From NCBI GenBank assembly GCA_033675265.1, contig JAUJYZ010000767.1:124001-188000 (forward strand): a stretch of 64,000 nucleotides of DNA, given 5' to 3'. A program made the position numbers and the translations under genes. Origin of the DNA: Actinostola sp. cb2023. Its lineage: Eukaryota > Cnidaria > Anthozoa > Actiniaria > Actinostolidae. Of the stretch, positions 1 through 11,480 are shown one piece after another; the stretch's first letter is position 1; each line of letters starts with the position of its first letter. The notes beneath the pieces are model-generated. The model searched no databases and was not told the origin of the DNA. It saw only the letters and a program-made list of their open reading frames with translations.

Positions 1-499
1 TAAACAATGGTATTGTTACTGTACAGCATTATATATGTAGTGTCATTTCATTTGCTAGATTTACCGTGAAGAGCAAAATATATTTAACGATGAGTTAAAT
101 CTTACAACATGAAACCCCTAAAATTACTGTAGGGCATAAAGAAAGAGGAGATATTTCAGAGAAACTTACCGTCTATTAAATCGAGTGTTCTTCATGGAAG
201 TACCGTATATTTCACGATCGAATAGCAGAAGTCTGTTGCTTTTTCCTTAACAAAATACATCATGGAGGCCTATTTCTTTCCCAACCATATCCAACAACAA
301 ACTCAATTAACTGTTTCGCCATTCTTCACCAAAGAAATATTTTACTCGTTCATTTTCCCGTCAATTTCGCTGAACAAATTGCTCTAAGACCTCACCGCAT
401 GTTTATACATGACGCCATTTTGTTTACATTTATGCGCTAAACCGCTGGCCAATTTGTCTGGCGAACGTGACGTTTTTTCGAGGGTCTGGGCCCGCCGTG
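1..499. other. Flanking sequence, nothing recognised
   Basis: I see no exon, RNA gene or clear repeat here. The polymerase relic that follows stops abruptly near 500, so this is probably the sequence into which it was inserted or to which it was joined. Confidence 0.3.
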
Positions 500-2645
500 T
501 TAACGTTTGGATATCATAGAAATACCTCCTCTAATACCTTTTTCTATCATAAGAATCATATCAACATCTGATAATAATTCAAGGTTAATATTAGTTTTCT
601 TAAGCATTGCATCCCAACTTAAACCGGGGCATGTGTAGTACCATGCTGGATCCAGCTTATAGTTTTTTATACAGACATCTCTAAAATTTTCAAATACGTC
701 TGCTAATAGGATAACATCAGATTTAAGATAAAGATTGTGATATTCTCTCATATTTTTTATTTTTTATGTTTTCCATATTTCCTGTGCGTGTCTATATGAA
801 TCATCTGAAATATCACAATCATTCAAAGTTGAATAGAATAACTCTTTTGATGGAAGAGATGTTTTATCTAGCTTTTCTAAAGAATTTATATAATCATATG
901 GATATACACCTTTCCTCAGTAGCAAGTTCAGCTTACTACCTTGGTAGAATATACTCATATTTCTGAATTGATCTTTCTTTAGATTACCAACTAACGAATC
1001 TAGACTCGCTGACATGAATTTTAAACTATCAATGAATCGTATTTCACGTTTTACATTACATGTTTTTTCATCCTTGTTTATGAATGTATCAACTATTATC
1101 TCTTTTTTGAAGGATATATACTTCTCTTCATTGTTAGGGATACAATCGATTTTTCCATTTTTTACTCCTAAGTTCTTTATAAATATATGTGCGTCATACC
1201 CCGCTAGATTATGAAAAATCACTGGGATATGTTTAGGAATTTTATAGTTTAAATTACATTCATTATGTGCTGCCCCACGGTATTTTCCTGTAAGGTGATC
1301 GTGATCAAGCATTTTATCTTCACCAAGCTCTTTTTCACAAATGTGACAAAGGTTTGATTTATTATAATTTTTTTTATCGGTTACTGTCATTATAACGCTT
1401 TTCTTGTGTTTGAATTTTGAGTGTAGTTCTTTGACAGTTTCTTCAATACTATCAACAAACTGCTGCCCAATATCTTCATCATCACTCTTAGCAGTGTATA
1501 TAACTATTTTCGGTTTAAAAATATTATCATCATAACATTTAACCATAAAGCAGAATCCAGATGATTTGTGTCTTTGATACTTTTCAGTATATGATCTACA
1601 TTCATCAGGTCTACAAGATGATATTGATTCGGTGAAACATTCAAAATCTGCATAAATAATGAATGGAACCCTCATACTATAATTATAATTCTTAAACTTC
1701 AACATAGTACCTTTCTCTGGTAATGTTATCTTAACAGCATCGTGATTAATACAATATTTAGAGTGATTTTCAAGACTCTTTTCTGTGTTGAATGAGTTGA
1801 TACATCTTTCACAGAAGAACCGTTTACGATTATTTACTGATACTTGAATGGTTAAAAGTCTAGATATATTCTTAACCCAACAATAGTGATTTGTCTTATT
1901 ATCTGATATCATTATAAGATATTGTTTGTTTTCTACTTTTATTTTCACTAATTCGAAGTGGATAAATACTTCCATTTTTATATCCAAATACGTTTATTCC
2001 ATATTTGTTATTATTCTTTTCAAAAATACTTATTTTATCAAGTTGTACTGGAAACTCAAGTCCATCCCAACATATTTTTTTTGCATTTGTTTTTAAAAGT
2101 TTTGTTAATCGTTCGGGGTGTGTTTGTACGGGGAATATACATGATGTAATTACCCATTTAAAACATTTATTATCAATATTTTTTATATTAATTATAGCTT
2201 TTTAATTTTTTTATTTTTGTGGTAGTTCAATATAAGATTTAGCAGATATTGGATTATATTTATCAACGATAATATCTAAATAAACAACACTATTGAAAAT
2301 CCAACCAGAACCTTGTGATTGAAAGTTGGCTTCCTTTTCTAAGACTTGTTCAACAAAAAAGTTGTAAATCTCTTCAATATTGATTGATTTTGTAATTATC
2401 ATTAATTTTGTTTTTAGATCAGAATAGGTAAAAACCTTCTCTTTTTCATTCATTTTATAAAATTCATTTTCTAATATTATCATTATCTTAATTGGTTTTT
2501 CTTGCTGATCTATCATATTTATTACATTTAATTTATATTTTTCTAGAAATGTTTTTGAATCCATCTTATCAATACCTTTTATTCTATATGTTTTTATTAA
2601 ACTTTTAAATGCCGTAATTTTTGAAGTTTCTTTATTTGATTTCAT
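500..2645 (-). pseudogene. Polinton/Maverick-type family B DNA polymerase, broken and truncated
   Basis: This is the amino-terminal two thirds of a protein-primed family B DNA polymerase of the Polinton/Maverick (adintovirus-like) group, which copies the linear element. Seen in the sequence: the upstream domain (2211-2645) ends in the usual GSGW...LDI..Y.P pattern; then comes a cysteine/histidine finger (FCERC...H), the exonuclease motif YADFE, an endonuclease-VII-like patch (CHIC...DHDH) and HNLAGYD. The last block (500-751) has the family signatures YLKSD.ILLADVFE and GGIS. It is dead: two in-frame TAA codons near 2200-2212, a frameshift near 1950, a TAA near 763, and loss of the whole palm domain, including the YxDTD catalytic motif, beyond position 500. 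No other Polinton genes (integrase, capsid, ATPase) are visible nearby. Confidence 0.85.
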
Positions 2646-2759
2646 ATTCTATAATATATATATATTAGTATTTCTTTAAGAGTCTATAACATCGTTTCTG
2701 GTGTATGAAAATATAATATTACGCATAAAATTATTAAATATTATGTGTAATTTTTTATT

Positions 2760-3150
2760 TTATAAGGTTATTCTTCTTACAATTGTTCGATTCCGGACGT
2801 TACAGCGCTAACTATAACAAAGTACGGTTCATCATACTAGATATGAAAATAATGCTTACTACTTATGGTTTGGATAGGTTTTATAATTTTTGATTTATTT
2901 ATAAGGTTATTCTTCTTACACTTGTTCGGTTCCGGACGTTATAGCGCTAACTATAACAAAGTACGGTTCATCATACTAGATATGAAAATAATGCTTACTA
3001 CTTATGGGTTTTTTTATTTTTTTTATTTATAAGGTTATTCTTCTTACAATTGTTCGGTTCCGGACGTTATAGCGCTAACTATAACAAAGTACGGTTCATC
3101 ATACTAGATATGAAAATAATGCTTATTACTTTTGGATATGTTTTTATAAT
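2760..3150. repeat. Three tandem copies of a ~130-bp unit
   Basis: The block starting AAGGTTATTCTTCTTAC recurs at 2764, 2903 and 3031 (spacings 139 and 128). The shared core covers about 100 bases and is nearly identical between copies. Variable T-rich spacers account for the difference in spacing. The unit can be read as an open frame on the + strand, but no known family is recognisable, so I treat it as non-coding. Confidence 0.85.
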
Positions 3151-3550
3151 TTTTGAAATAAATATAAGATTACAACACTTATGGGGTCGTCGTCACGTAC
3201 TCCTCCTAAGAAGATATCATTCGATATTAAACGTATATTGCACTAGTCTGGTTGTTCGTCTTACTGCTACTGAGGGTTTAATCCTAAGTAGAGATTAAAG
3301 AATATCTCTCTCATAGGTCAGTGCGAATTGATAATAATTTTGGGTGGGGTTCTCCCTTTAATTCGATTATAAGAGACCCATTTTTTTTTAGCATAGTTTT
3401 GTTATTTTATTTTTTTATTTTTTTCGGCCTGTTTATCACTTTTTTTTCTATTTTTTTGCGTAGTTTTCTTCTATTTTTGATTATTTTTTTTTTGGTATGC
3501 TTTTTTCTGCGGCCGCATACTTTTTTTTGTGATCATTTTTTGAGCGTCTA
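3151..3550. other. T-rich unrecognised stretch
   Basis: Long T runs dominate 3380-3540. I find no supported gene. The flanks are tandem repeats on both sides. Confidence 0.3.
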
Positions 3551-4262
3551 CGATTGAATATTATTGCTGAGTTGGGGGTCTGGAAGTACATATTATTGCT
3601 GAGTTGATGACCTGGAAGTGCATATTATTGTTGAGTTGATGGTCTGGAAGTGCATATTATTGCTTAGTTGATGACCTTGAAGTGCATATTATTGCTTAGT
3701 TTATGACCCGCGATCATATATTTATTAATATGTGTGGGGGACCATATGTAAAAATATTATTGCGTTGCCGGGGCTCCGGGAGTTGATAATATTACTATTG
3801 ATAGGTGTTGCTGTCCATTTCACCTTTCTATACTATACTATAGTAACTATTCTTTAAGTGTATTTTTAGGTGATTTTTAACAATGTTTTATCAGGAAAAA
3901 TAAATATTGTGTTGCCGAGACTCCGCATGGAAGTATTATTGTTTTGTAGGGGTCCGGGAAGTATATATTATTGTTGAGTTGGAGGTTTACGAGCAGATAT
4001 TATTTTTTGTTTGGGGGACCCCATATAAATTTATTAGTGCATTGCTGGGGCTCCGCGTGGCAGTATTATTGTTTTGTATTGATATATTGATTAATGAGTT
4101 GGGGCCCTACAAATGAATATTATTGCTGAGTTGGGGGTCAACAAGTGCATATTATTTTTTTGTTTGGGGTATCAAAGGAAAAAATATTATTGTGTTGTTG
4201 AGGTTCTACACAACAGTATTATTGTTTTGTAGTGGACCGGGAAGTGAATATTATTGATTAGT
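3551..4262. repeat. Degenerate tandem repeat around 'TATTATTG..GAGTTG'
   Basis: Imperfect units of roughly 33-36 bases (AGTGCATATTATTGCTGAGTT and relatives) are clear at 3580-3710. They continue in more decayed form to about 4260, with related words (TATTATTGTTTTGTAG, GGGGCTCCG). This is minisatellite-like non-coding DNA. Confidence 0.7.
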
Positions 4263-4319
4263 AGGATTTTATTTTGTCCCAGAACCAGCTCCTTACTACT
4301 ACTGCATTTCACAGTATTT

Positions 4320-5360
4320 TGCATGTCACGGAGGGGAAAATCACAAGATTGAAAGCTGCCTAACAATTAAACATTTGAATTTAAACAAACTTTTGAACCA
4401 TTATGTATACCATTTTCAATAGCTCTTTAGGTGTGTTGAATTTCAAAATGTTTTGTAAAATACCCAGGGAGATATTATTTTTAATGTTAGCCGTCACGGA
4501 GGGGAACAGAGAAATCACAAAAATACAGTTCCAAAACTAATTCCAAATTCCTGTGAATCTATAAAAGCTACAACTTTAAACACAAGTTTTATTAAACATT
4601 TAGTTTATCAACTAACAAATGACATCAAATAATCACATGTTAAATTTCTCAAACTTCTCCAGCTAGGAGGTTTGTCAAAAGGACCAGCGTCACAGAGGGG
4701 AAGTCACGGAGGGGAAAGTTTTGTCTCATACATTTGTAACAGAGCCATATCAATTTTGTCTTAATTAATCCCACTGGAATATTAATTTATCTTATTTAAC
4801 ATTGTGTAATTACCATGGGAACATAAATAAGGCTGTAAATATCAATCTGTGAGCAATCAAACTCATTACTATCAAAGCACATGGTAAAGGTTACCCATAG
4901 TACAGACAACATATATATTATGTTGAATGTATGAAAATGATACATTTTATGCAATTTGTAAGACATTTTTAATTTGTAATTCCCCTCTGTGACATTATTT
5001 TCCCCTCCGTGACACTTAATAATATTAAAATAGAACAAAGAAAACTTGGAGCTCAGAAATATTTTTCATTGATATAGTTGTATTCAACTTGAACTCAGAA
5101 GTTTACAAAATATTGTGAAATTTGTTTTAACTGTTTTGGAAATATCAAAACTTTTATACCTAATTTTGTCACGGAGGGGAAAATCCCCCTTTGGACAAGC
5201 TATAGCAACACGACCCTTCAATGACAGCAACTGATTTTTTTTTGGTTTCTCTATTAGTGCATGTGAAGAAGTGAGTGTCCTCAGGCTGATATTTTTTATT
5301 TGTTTTTGACATAAAGCAAGTAGCTCATAGGTTTTTGTGGTTTTCCCCTCCGTGACAGAC
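4320..5360. repeat. Cluster of the 12-mer GTCACGGAGGGG in both orientations
   Basis: GTCACGGAGGGG is present at 4325, 4493, 4703 and 5168 on the + strand, with a one-mismatch copy at 4689. Its reverse complement is at 5002 and 5345, with a one-mismatch copy near 4982. The DNA between copies is AT-rich and not obviously repetitive. It may be the remains of small mobile elements or a regulatory cluster; its function is unknown. Confidence 0.75.
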
Positions 5361-5608
5361 AATTTTGTATTTCAGCTAATTAATGATAATTTATGACAAG
5401 ATAAGAGTGTGCCGACATTTCAAAATCATATTTTTTTATTCTTTATGGTTATTAAGTTATGGAAAAATGCAATGATCTTATAAGTTTTCAGTAATTAAGA
5501 ATTCAGAGTTCCATGTCTCAAATACTGTGAAATGCCCCTATTATAATACATGTTATGTAGCACTATTATTAATTAAGGCCTGCCTGTTTGAGAGGACATG
5601 TAGGTTCA

Positions 5609-6158
5609 CAATTGAAGGGCTGACGATGAAAACGGCATAAGTACGGTAACTTTTCTGAGGATTTTCAAAATGTTATGCAATTGCTTCAAAAATACACCTA
5701 CTGGCTTCTAAATACCTTTATAAAATATCTCTAAAGATGGAGGTACTGAATGTCGCTGACAAAAAGTTTCATGATATCCCAGAATGCAGTTCGGTCGTGG
5801 GTTTGAAAACAACAGGGATCCTGAAATAGTCAAATAGAAAATCCCCGAATATATCAAGAAGAGAGATGGAAGTTTGCTGAGCAAATGGCGTTTTGTTTCA
5901 CAATGATGTATTTTGGAAGAAAATCAAAGTCAAATGTCGCACATTGTCATGACGTCAAAAATGCACATTTTTTATTTCTATGAAAAAAAACCTGCAAAAC
6001 AAGCTCGTGTAATCGATCTAAAAATGACCAAACCATGTTTATATACATGTAGGTATATATCAATAAGCCAGTAGGTGTATTTTTGAAGCAATTGCATAAT
6101 ATTTTAAAAATCATCAGAACAGTCACTCAGGCCGTTTTCATGGACAACCCTTCAATTG
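5609..6158. mobile_element. ~550-bp terminal-inverted-repeat element (MITE)
   Basis: The left end CAATTGAAGGGC...GATGAAAACGGC and the right end GCCGTTTTCATGGACAACCCTTCAATTG are inverted copies. The homology continues inward for about 100 bases (AAGCAATTGCATAA, AAAAATACACCTACTGGCTT). There is no coding capacity inside, so it is a non-autonomous DNA transposon. The target duplication is unclear because the ends are themselves palindromic. Confidence 0.8.
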
Positions 6159-6243
6159 TTTTCCTTTTTTGAATAAAACTTCAAAAAATAATGTTTTTAT
6201 TGATTTTTTTATTTTTTATTTTTTTATTTTTTTCTTTTTTTAG

Positions 6244-6279
6244 CAAATGGCACAACAACTTCACCACCACCTACAACAA
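6244..6279 (+). CDS. Candidate 36-nt Thr/Pro-rich stalk exon of a receptor
   Basis: A long pyrimidine tract ending TTTTTTAG precedes 36 nt that read NGTTTSPPPTT, and a consensus donor GTAAGTAT follows. The exon is phase 1 on both sides, like the extracellular exons of receptor B, so it could join receptor A in frame: its terminal A plus the CC of the exon at 28039 makes a Thr codon. Thr/Pro runs of this kind are O-glycosylated membrane-proximal stalks. It could instead belong to a lost or upstream paralogue. The exon is real-looking but its gene is uncertain. Confidence 0.5.
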
Positions 6280-6392
6280 GTAAGTATTTTAGAATTACTC
6301 GGCTCAAAGGACACTGAGTTTTTTTACACAGACTTATTTCATACATGTACAATCATGTAACAAGGACAAAAATAACTACATGTACTAATAAC

Positions 6393-6721
6393 TTAAAGTG
6401 CCTATCACCCCTGTGAGATTCTTTCAAAAATCTATTCAATATAAGCTGAATAGTTTGTAGGTTCAGTATTTTGTGATTTGAACTTTGCGTTTATGAGTTA
6501 TAGAGGTTTGAAATCTCAATATGCAAATTTGATGACGTCAACCCAGGAATTTGCCATAACTTATTTATACTTTTTCAAGAAGAGCTTATTTTTTGAAATG
6601 GGGAAAAAGTTATAAAATCATTTATAAAGACTGTGAAAATATATTGTAAGTTTTCAAATGTCAATAATCAGCACAATGGCGTTTTTGTATAATAAATGAA
6701 GTCTTAGTAGACATCACTTAA
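6393..6721. mobile_element. TTAA-flanked element related to the one at 19498-22311
   Basis: It starts TTAA-AGTGCCTATCACCCCTG. For about 270 bases it matches the ends of the large element at 19.5-22.3 kb (GAGTTATAGAGGTTTGAAATC, AATATGCAAATTTGATGACGTC). TTAA lies at both proposed boundaries (6393 and 6718), but the right end does not pair well with the left, so this is a truncated or rearranged copy. Confidence 0.6.
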
Positions 6722-8340
6722 GGTTCAACTGGAAGAAGCATTTTTGTTTGGTTAAAAATATAGGATGACAATAAACTTGTCAATCCGCATTGGCCTTTAA
6801 CAGACGACGATTTATGGGCAGCAATTCCATCTGTTATTGCGCAACGCGTCTTGTTGCATCTCCAACGAACGCCATACAAATCTCTGTGGCGAGGACAGAT
6901 TGTCATCCTTTTATGTATCTCATCTACATTAAATATCCCTTTAAAGGAAATGAATGAATCTTAGATTGGTGACAATCGATCAAAAACACAATACTCTTAA
7001 CATACCAGCACGAGCAAGGATCAACTTTGATTAACTTGAAACATCGACGTCGTCACTAGCTTTGTGCAAAGAGAGGTGACTGAAAACATCCTTGTTGCAA
7101 TTTGCGAGTGTTACACATTATGTAATGGATGAATTGTATGTACTGGGTCCACACAACCCACCTACCAGAGCTGCATAGTTACAATATGTCATGTATATGT
7201 AACGTACGCTAAGTGATGGGTTTCCTGTGTTCTGATGCAACCGGCTGTCACGCAATCCTTAATTCTACAAGTATCTAAACAGTAGATCTAGATTGCTCAC
7301 CTCAAAAGTCGAAGTTACAGTTCAGTTTTTTCAAGCATGGCTATGTGCATGTACGTATTAAAGTTAGTGTACCATTTGTATTAGTTCAACTGTTAGTTAT
7401 CCTGTTAAGAATAATGGCCATTTGTATGTATTTACACTGCCGGCCGATAACTGATTAGTTACAGAGCGCTGATCGACTTTGAATACAAATTGTAATATAT
7501 TGTAGGATATCGTTTTTCTTAAAGCGATGAAAGGTGTGGTCTGCGATTGCTTTGTCTAATGTCGCGTTTAATTTATTAGCGCTGTAAGTAAGTTCAGTTG
7601 TTATGAATAATGTTGCGTGACAAGAGAGTACTGATCCCGAAAAGCGAGATTGCGAGATCAAAATAAAACATCAAGGTTATTACATGCACAAGAGTGAAAT
7701 TATTGTTGTTTTATTAAGTCTTTGACGTTTAGTACGTCTATGAAATGAGCGACTTGTGTATCCTAAAACGTCGCAAGGCGCCAACTTGTGTGAAAACGGC
7801 CAACCGGTTTGGAGCTCTCAGCTGACAGGGTTTCGCGGGCCGCCAAAAATATTTTGATATGTTTAAAGACAATACTTAGTCTTTAGGGTGGTTATATTTT
7901 TTTAGCGATACTACATGTACCACAGTCCATTTAGGCACATTGAAATTGAGGACAAATCACCCTTTTTCCCAGAGCGCGAAATAGGGTCTATTTGATATCT
8001 TGTAACTCACTTACAATTTTAAGCAGCGATAAAATGTTAGCACAGTGTAGAAGGCATTGGATGTGACTTTTTATGTGTTAAAAATGGTTGGGATAAAATA
8101 AAACGGGAACCCGTACGAACACCGTAAAAATCACACTTTTCCCTAGTCAATAAGGCAAGCGCGACGGTGCGACGACTCGGAAATCAACTTTTTAGGATTT
8201 CTGAAAAAATAAAAGGCCCTCAGACTTTTCGGTTGTATTTTCGAAAATAACTCACCAAAGAGGTTATTTCGGCAAAATAAAAAGGATATCGATTTTTATC
8301 AACTGACGCCAGATTCTCGAGAATTACGGATATTGACTCT
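6722..8340. other. No recognised gene
   Basis: This is AT-rich unique-looking sequence without supported exons, repeats or RNA genes. Confidence 0.3.
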
Positions 8341-9884
8341 AAGAGAGAATGTCACATCTGATGGAGCAAAATAGCCAAAATTCTGGCCACAGTGAAAACA
8401 TTAATATTCGATCTAAAGAAGGGGAATATTGTACAAACCACTGATCTGATGTTCATTTTGTAAAAAAAATCGTTGTTTTTTTTTAAATCGAGAAAATCGA
8501 TCCAGGCCTCTGGCGGCCTGAATTGGCTTGAATCCAGCGGGAAAATAGTACCTCTAGAAAATCGCATCGCGCGAAAAAATAAAGACAGCTAAAGCGAAAC
8601 TGTCTTCGGATATTCATTTTAGAAAGGTGCTACATGATATCTGAGTTAAAATCTAGGTATTTACTGCAAATCAACAAGTGGGAAATAAAGGTTAACAAAG
8701 CAGGTTTTTCCTATTTACATTTCACCGTTATTATGCGATTAATATTTTCTATATGTGCGGGTACTTTGATATCTCTAAAACTCCGTCTACGTAAGCTTAG
8801 AATGATATACTGAAACATATCTCAGAATTGATTTGGGTTTTTAATTGTGCGCCTTTTACCAAATTCCAGAACTTCAAGCATTTCGGCTTGAAATTTAGTG
8901 CAACATTTGAACACACGCCATGTCTGGGATCTAACAACTCAAACTTGAAGCCCAAATTCGCCACTAAAAATCAAAGCTAATTATAAGTCCGCAGACTATT
9001 ATGATCACCTTCATTGTTGGCAGCTGATACGTAAGATTTTGTGAAGAAGATCCACCATTTAAAATCTTTGTCCTCAGCTTTCGGCTGCTTTGTTTACATT
9101 GATTGACTTACTTGGGAAAGATTGTCATTAAAATATATGTTTCCTTGGAGGTTAGCAGTATTATTCTCGTAATATCATTCACCTAAGAACGCCTGCAAAG
9201 GAGGCTATCATTTATGGTGCTTGATTCAAAGACAAAATAGACTAATGAGATGGCAAACATGCAATTTCATGTTCGTAACGCAAGCAACATACAGCAGAAT
9301 GTTGTGTGACCGAGTGACAAACATCCCTGGCTAGAGTGGAGAAAGGAGTTCAATTCAAAACTGGAGAAGAAACAACAAAACTAAACAAGGCTACGTTAAG
9401 CTAATACTCTTTATTTCCTTTACCTGTATCGGTTAAAATGGCTTCATAATGAGCTTGCGACGCGACGTGGAAAATACCCTAATCCGAACTGAGGACGAGA
9501 GGCGAGTCCTACTGACGAGAGGCGCCAGTCCGAAGGACGAGTCCGAAGCCTCAGCACCAGTCTAGTAGCCTCTGGAACCAGGGTACGTGGAAGATGACGC
9601 AGTGCGCACTGATCAGTAAAACGAGGGTTGTTGTCAACGCTTAGCGTGTGCACATCGAGATATGGGGCACGCGGGAATTTGGGAGAGCACGAGAGAAGCG
9701 TAGGTACTCGAGGCGTAGCCGAGAGCAACTCTAGCTTCACGAGTGCTCTCCCAAATTCCCAAGTGCTCCATAACTCGATGGACGCACAGCTAAAGCGTTG
9801 ACCATTTATTTTATAACATAGTCACTGCATATTCAAATTAAATAATTTTATTTTCCGATTGATTGACGATGACGTGAACGTGTG

Positions 9885-9955
9885 TCTGTGGACATACCGT
9901 GTGTCCGTGGACGTACCGTGTGTCCGTGAGCTTACGGACACACGCTAACTAACCA
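9885..9955. repeat. Short tandem and inverted repeat (CCGTGTGTCCGTGGACGTA)
   Basis: Three adjacent copies of CCGTGTGTC(C/T)GTGGAC are followed by an inverted ACGGACACACG. The block lies in the loop of the large foldback. Confidence 0.7.
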
Positions 9956-10890
9956 ATCAGAGAGCACGTTATATCATACCTATGTTATAAATTATTATAT
10001 AGTCAAGTCAATCCGCGCGCTCTGATTGGCTAAAAACTGTGCTGTATCAGAGAACGGAGTACGGTTTGATGACGCTATTTTTCGGCTGTTTGGTTTGATC
10101 CAAAATTGTGAAGAAAACAAACCAAGCGCGCGCTCGACGGCGTAACTAGCGTCAGTAGCGCGCGCACTTCACTCGCTAAAATGTTATTCAAAAACACAAC
10201 AGAATCCTCAACTTTCTTGCCATTTTTCTCACCATTCCTGTTCTTTTTTATCAAAAATCCAGAGTTTCTATATAATAAAGCAAATAGAACAGCTTATTCC
10301 GTGCTCCGTTCAGTAATACAGCACTCAGGAAGTGCCGAGAGCACTCGAGAAGTGTGGAGAGCACTCGCCGTAAAATAAAATAACTATTATATAACGCGCG
10401 CTCTGATTGGCCAAAGGATGCGTATTCCGCGTTCTCTATCAGAGCACACATAACGTGCTCGCAGATATTCAAGCATTTTTGTACGATACAAAATTGAAAA
10501 CTTGCCTTAAAATCTTATTGTATTTTATAAAAGAAATAGAAAAATTGTCCGCGCTGTGCTATGTGTATATTTATAGCACTTGGGGACTGATCAGAACACT
10601 CGAGAAGTATTGAGAAGCACGCAGTGTCGCAAGCTCGTTTTCTATTTCTTCAGTAAATGTTTGTAGCGTTCGCTGAGTCCGGGCACCGACTGCTGTCCGT
10701 AATAGAGGGGTGTTTGCAAGACGAGAGTTGATTGTACTGCCTATCCAACGGGATAAATTTCAGGCTCACTCGAGAAATCAATAATATTATATTTTCAAAG
10801 TGTACAAATAGCTTTTTAAATAGTATGCAAAAATACGTCATTAGTAATGTACAGGAACGAGTGAGACGGGGGCTTAGCATCAAACCCCCT

Positions 10891-10891
<1 letters not shown>

Positions 10892-10928
<37 letters not shown>
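10892..10928 (+). repeat. 37-base poly-C run
   Basis: An uninterrupted cytosine tract, poly-G on the other strand. It inflates spurious glycine/proline reading frames and is a likely assembly weak point. Confidence 0.95.
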
Positions 10929-10931
<3 letters not shown>

Positions 10932-11136
10932 CATACCCCCATAGCACTAACTGCTCCGTAATAGAGGGGTGTAGATTGTGAGTCTCAGGCCTGTTTACTA
11001 AACTAATTATCCATTCACCTACTGCGGGAGTTAGGGATGTATTTATTTTCCCAGTAGCTTATCTGAAGGTCGATAGTTCTTTCCCAAAAAACACTCTATC
11101 GTCCTTACATCAAGTAGTCCAAACAACCGCAGTGCG

Positions 11137-11480
11137 TACCGAACAGGGTAGCAAAGGGAGGGGGGGGATTCATGATCATGCTTCACGGACGATTTTTTGG
11201 TAAATTCACGCGTCACGGACCAAAATGTCCGAAATTCACGAATCACGAGCGCCAACCATATTTTTGGAATTTCACGCGTGAAAAGGTTTAAATCCTAAAC
11301 GTTCACGTTTCACAGAGCATAACAGCGGTAAATCACGAATCACAGTCGGTCAAAAGGGACGATCACGCATCACGTTGAAACATAAATTCACGCATCACGC
11401 TCGAATTTTTATGAATTTCACGATTCACGCTCCATTTTTTGGTCAAGTCACGCGTAACCCCTTTGCTATCCTGACCGAAT
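11137..11480. mobile_element. Small nested TIR element with 'TTCACGCATCACG' repeats
   Basis: The left end ACCGAACAGGGTAGCAAAGGG and right end CCCTTTGCTATCCTGACCGAAT pair imperfectly. Between them a degenerate unit around AATTCACG(A/C)ATCACG recurs at least eight times. Non-coding. Confidence 0.55.

Noticed and set aside
5084..5362. 92-residue minus-strand frame beginning MSVTEGKTTKTYE
   Set aside because: Its ends fall in the repeated GTCACGGAGGGG word, and no domain is recognisable.
10650..10944. Poly-glycine/poly-proline frames
   Set aside because: Caused by the 37-base C run.
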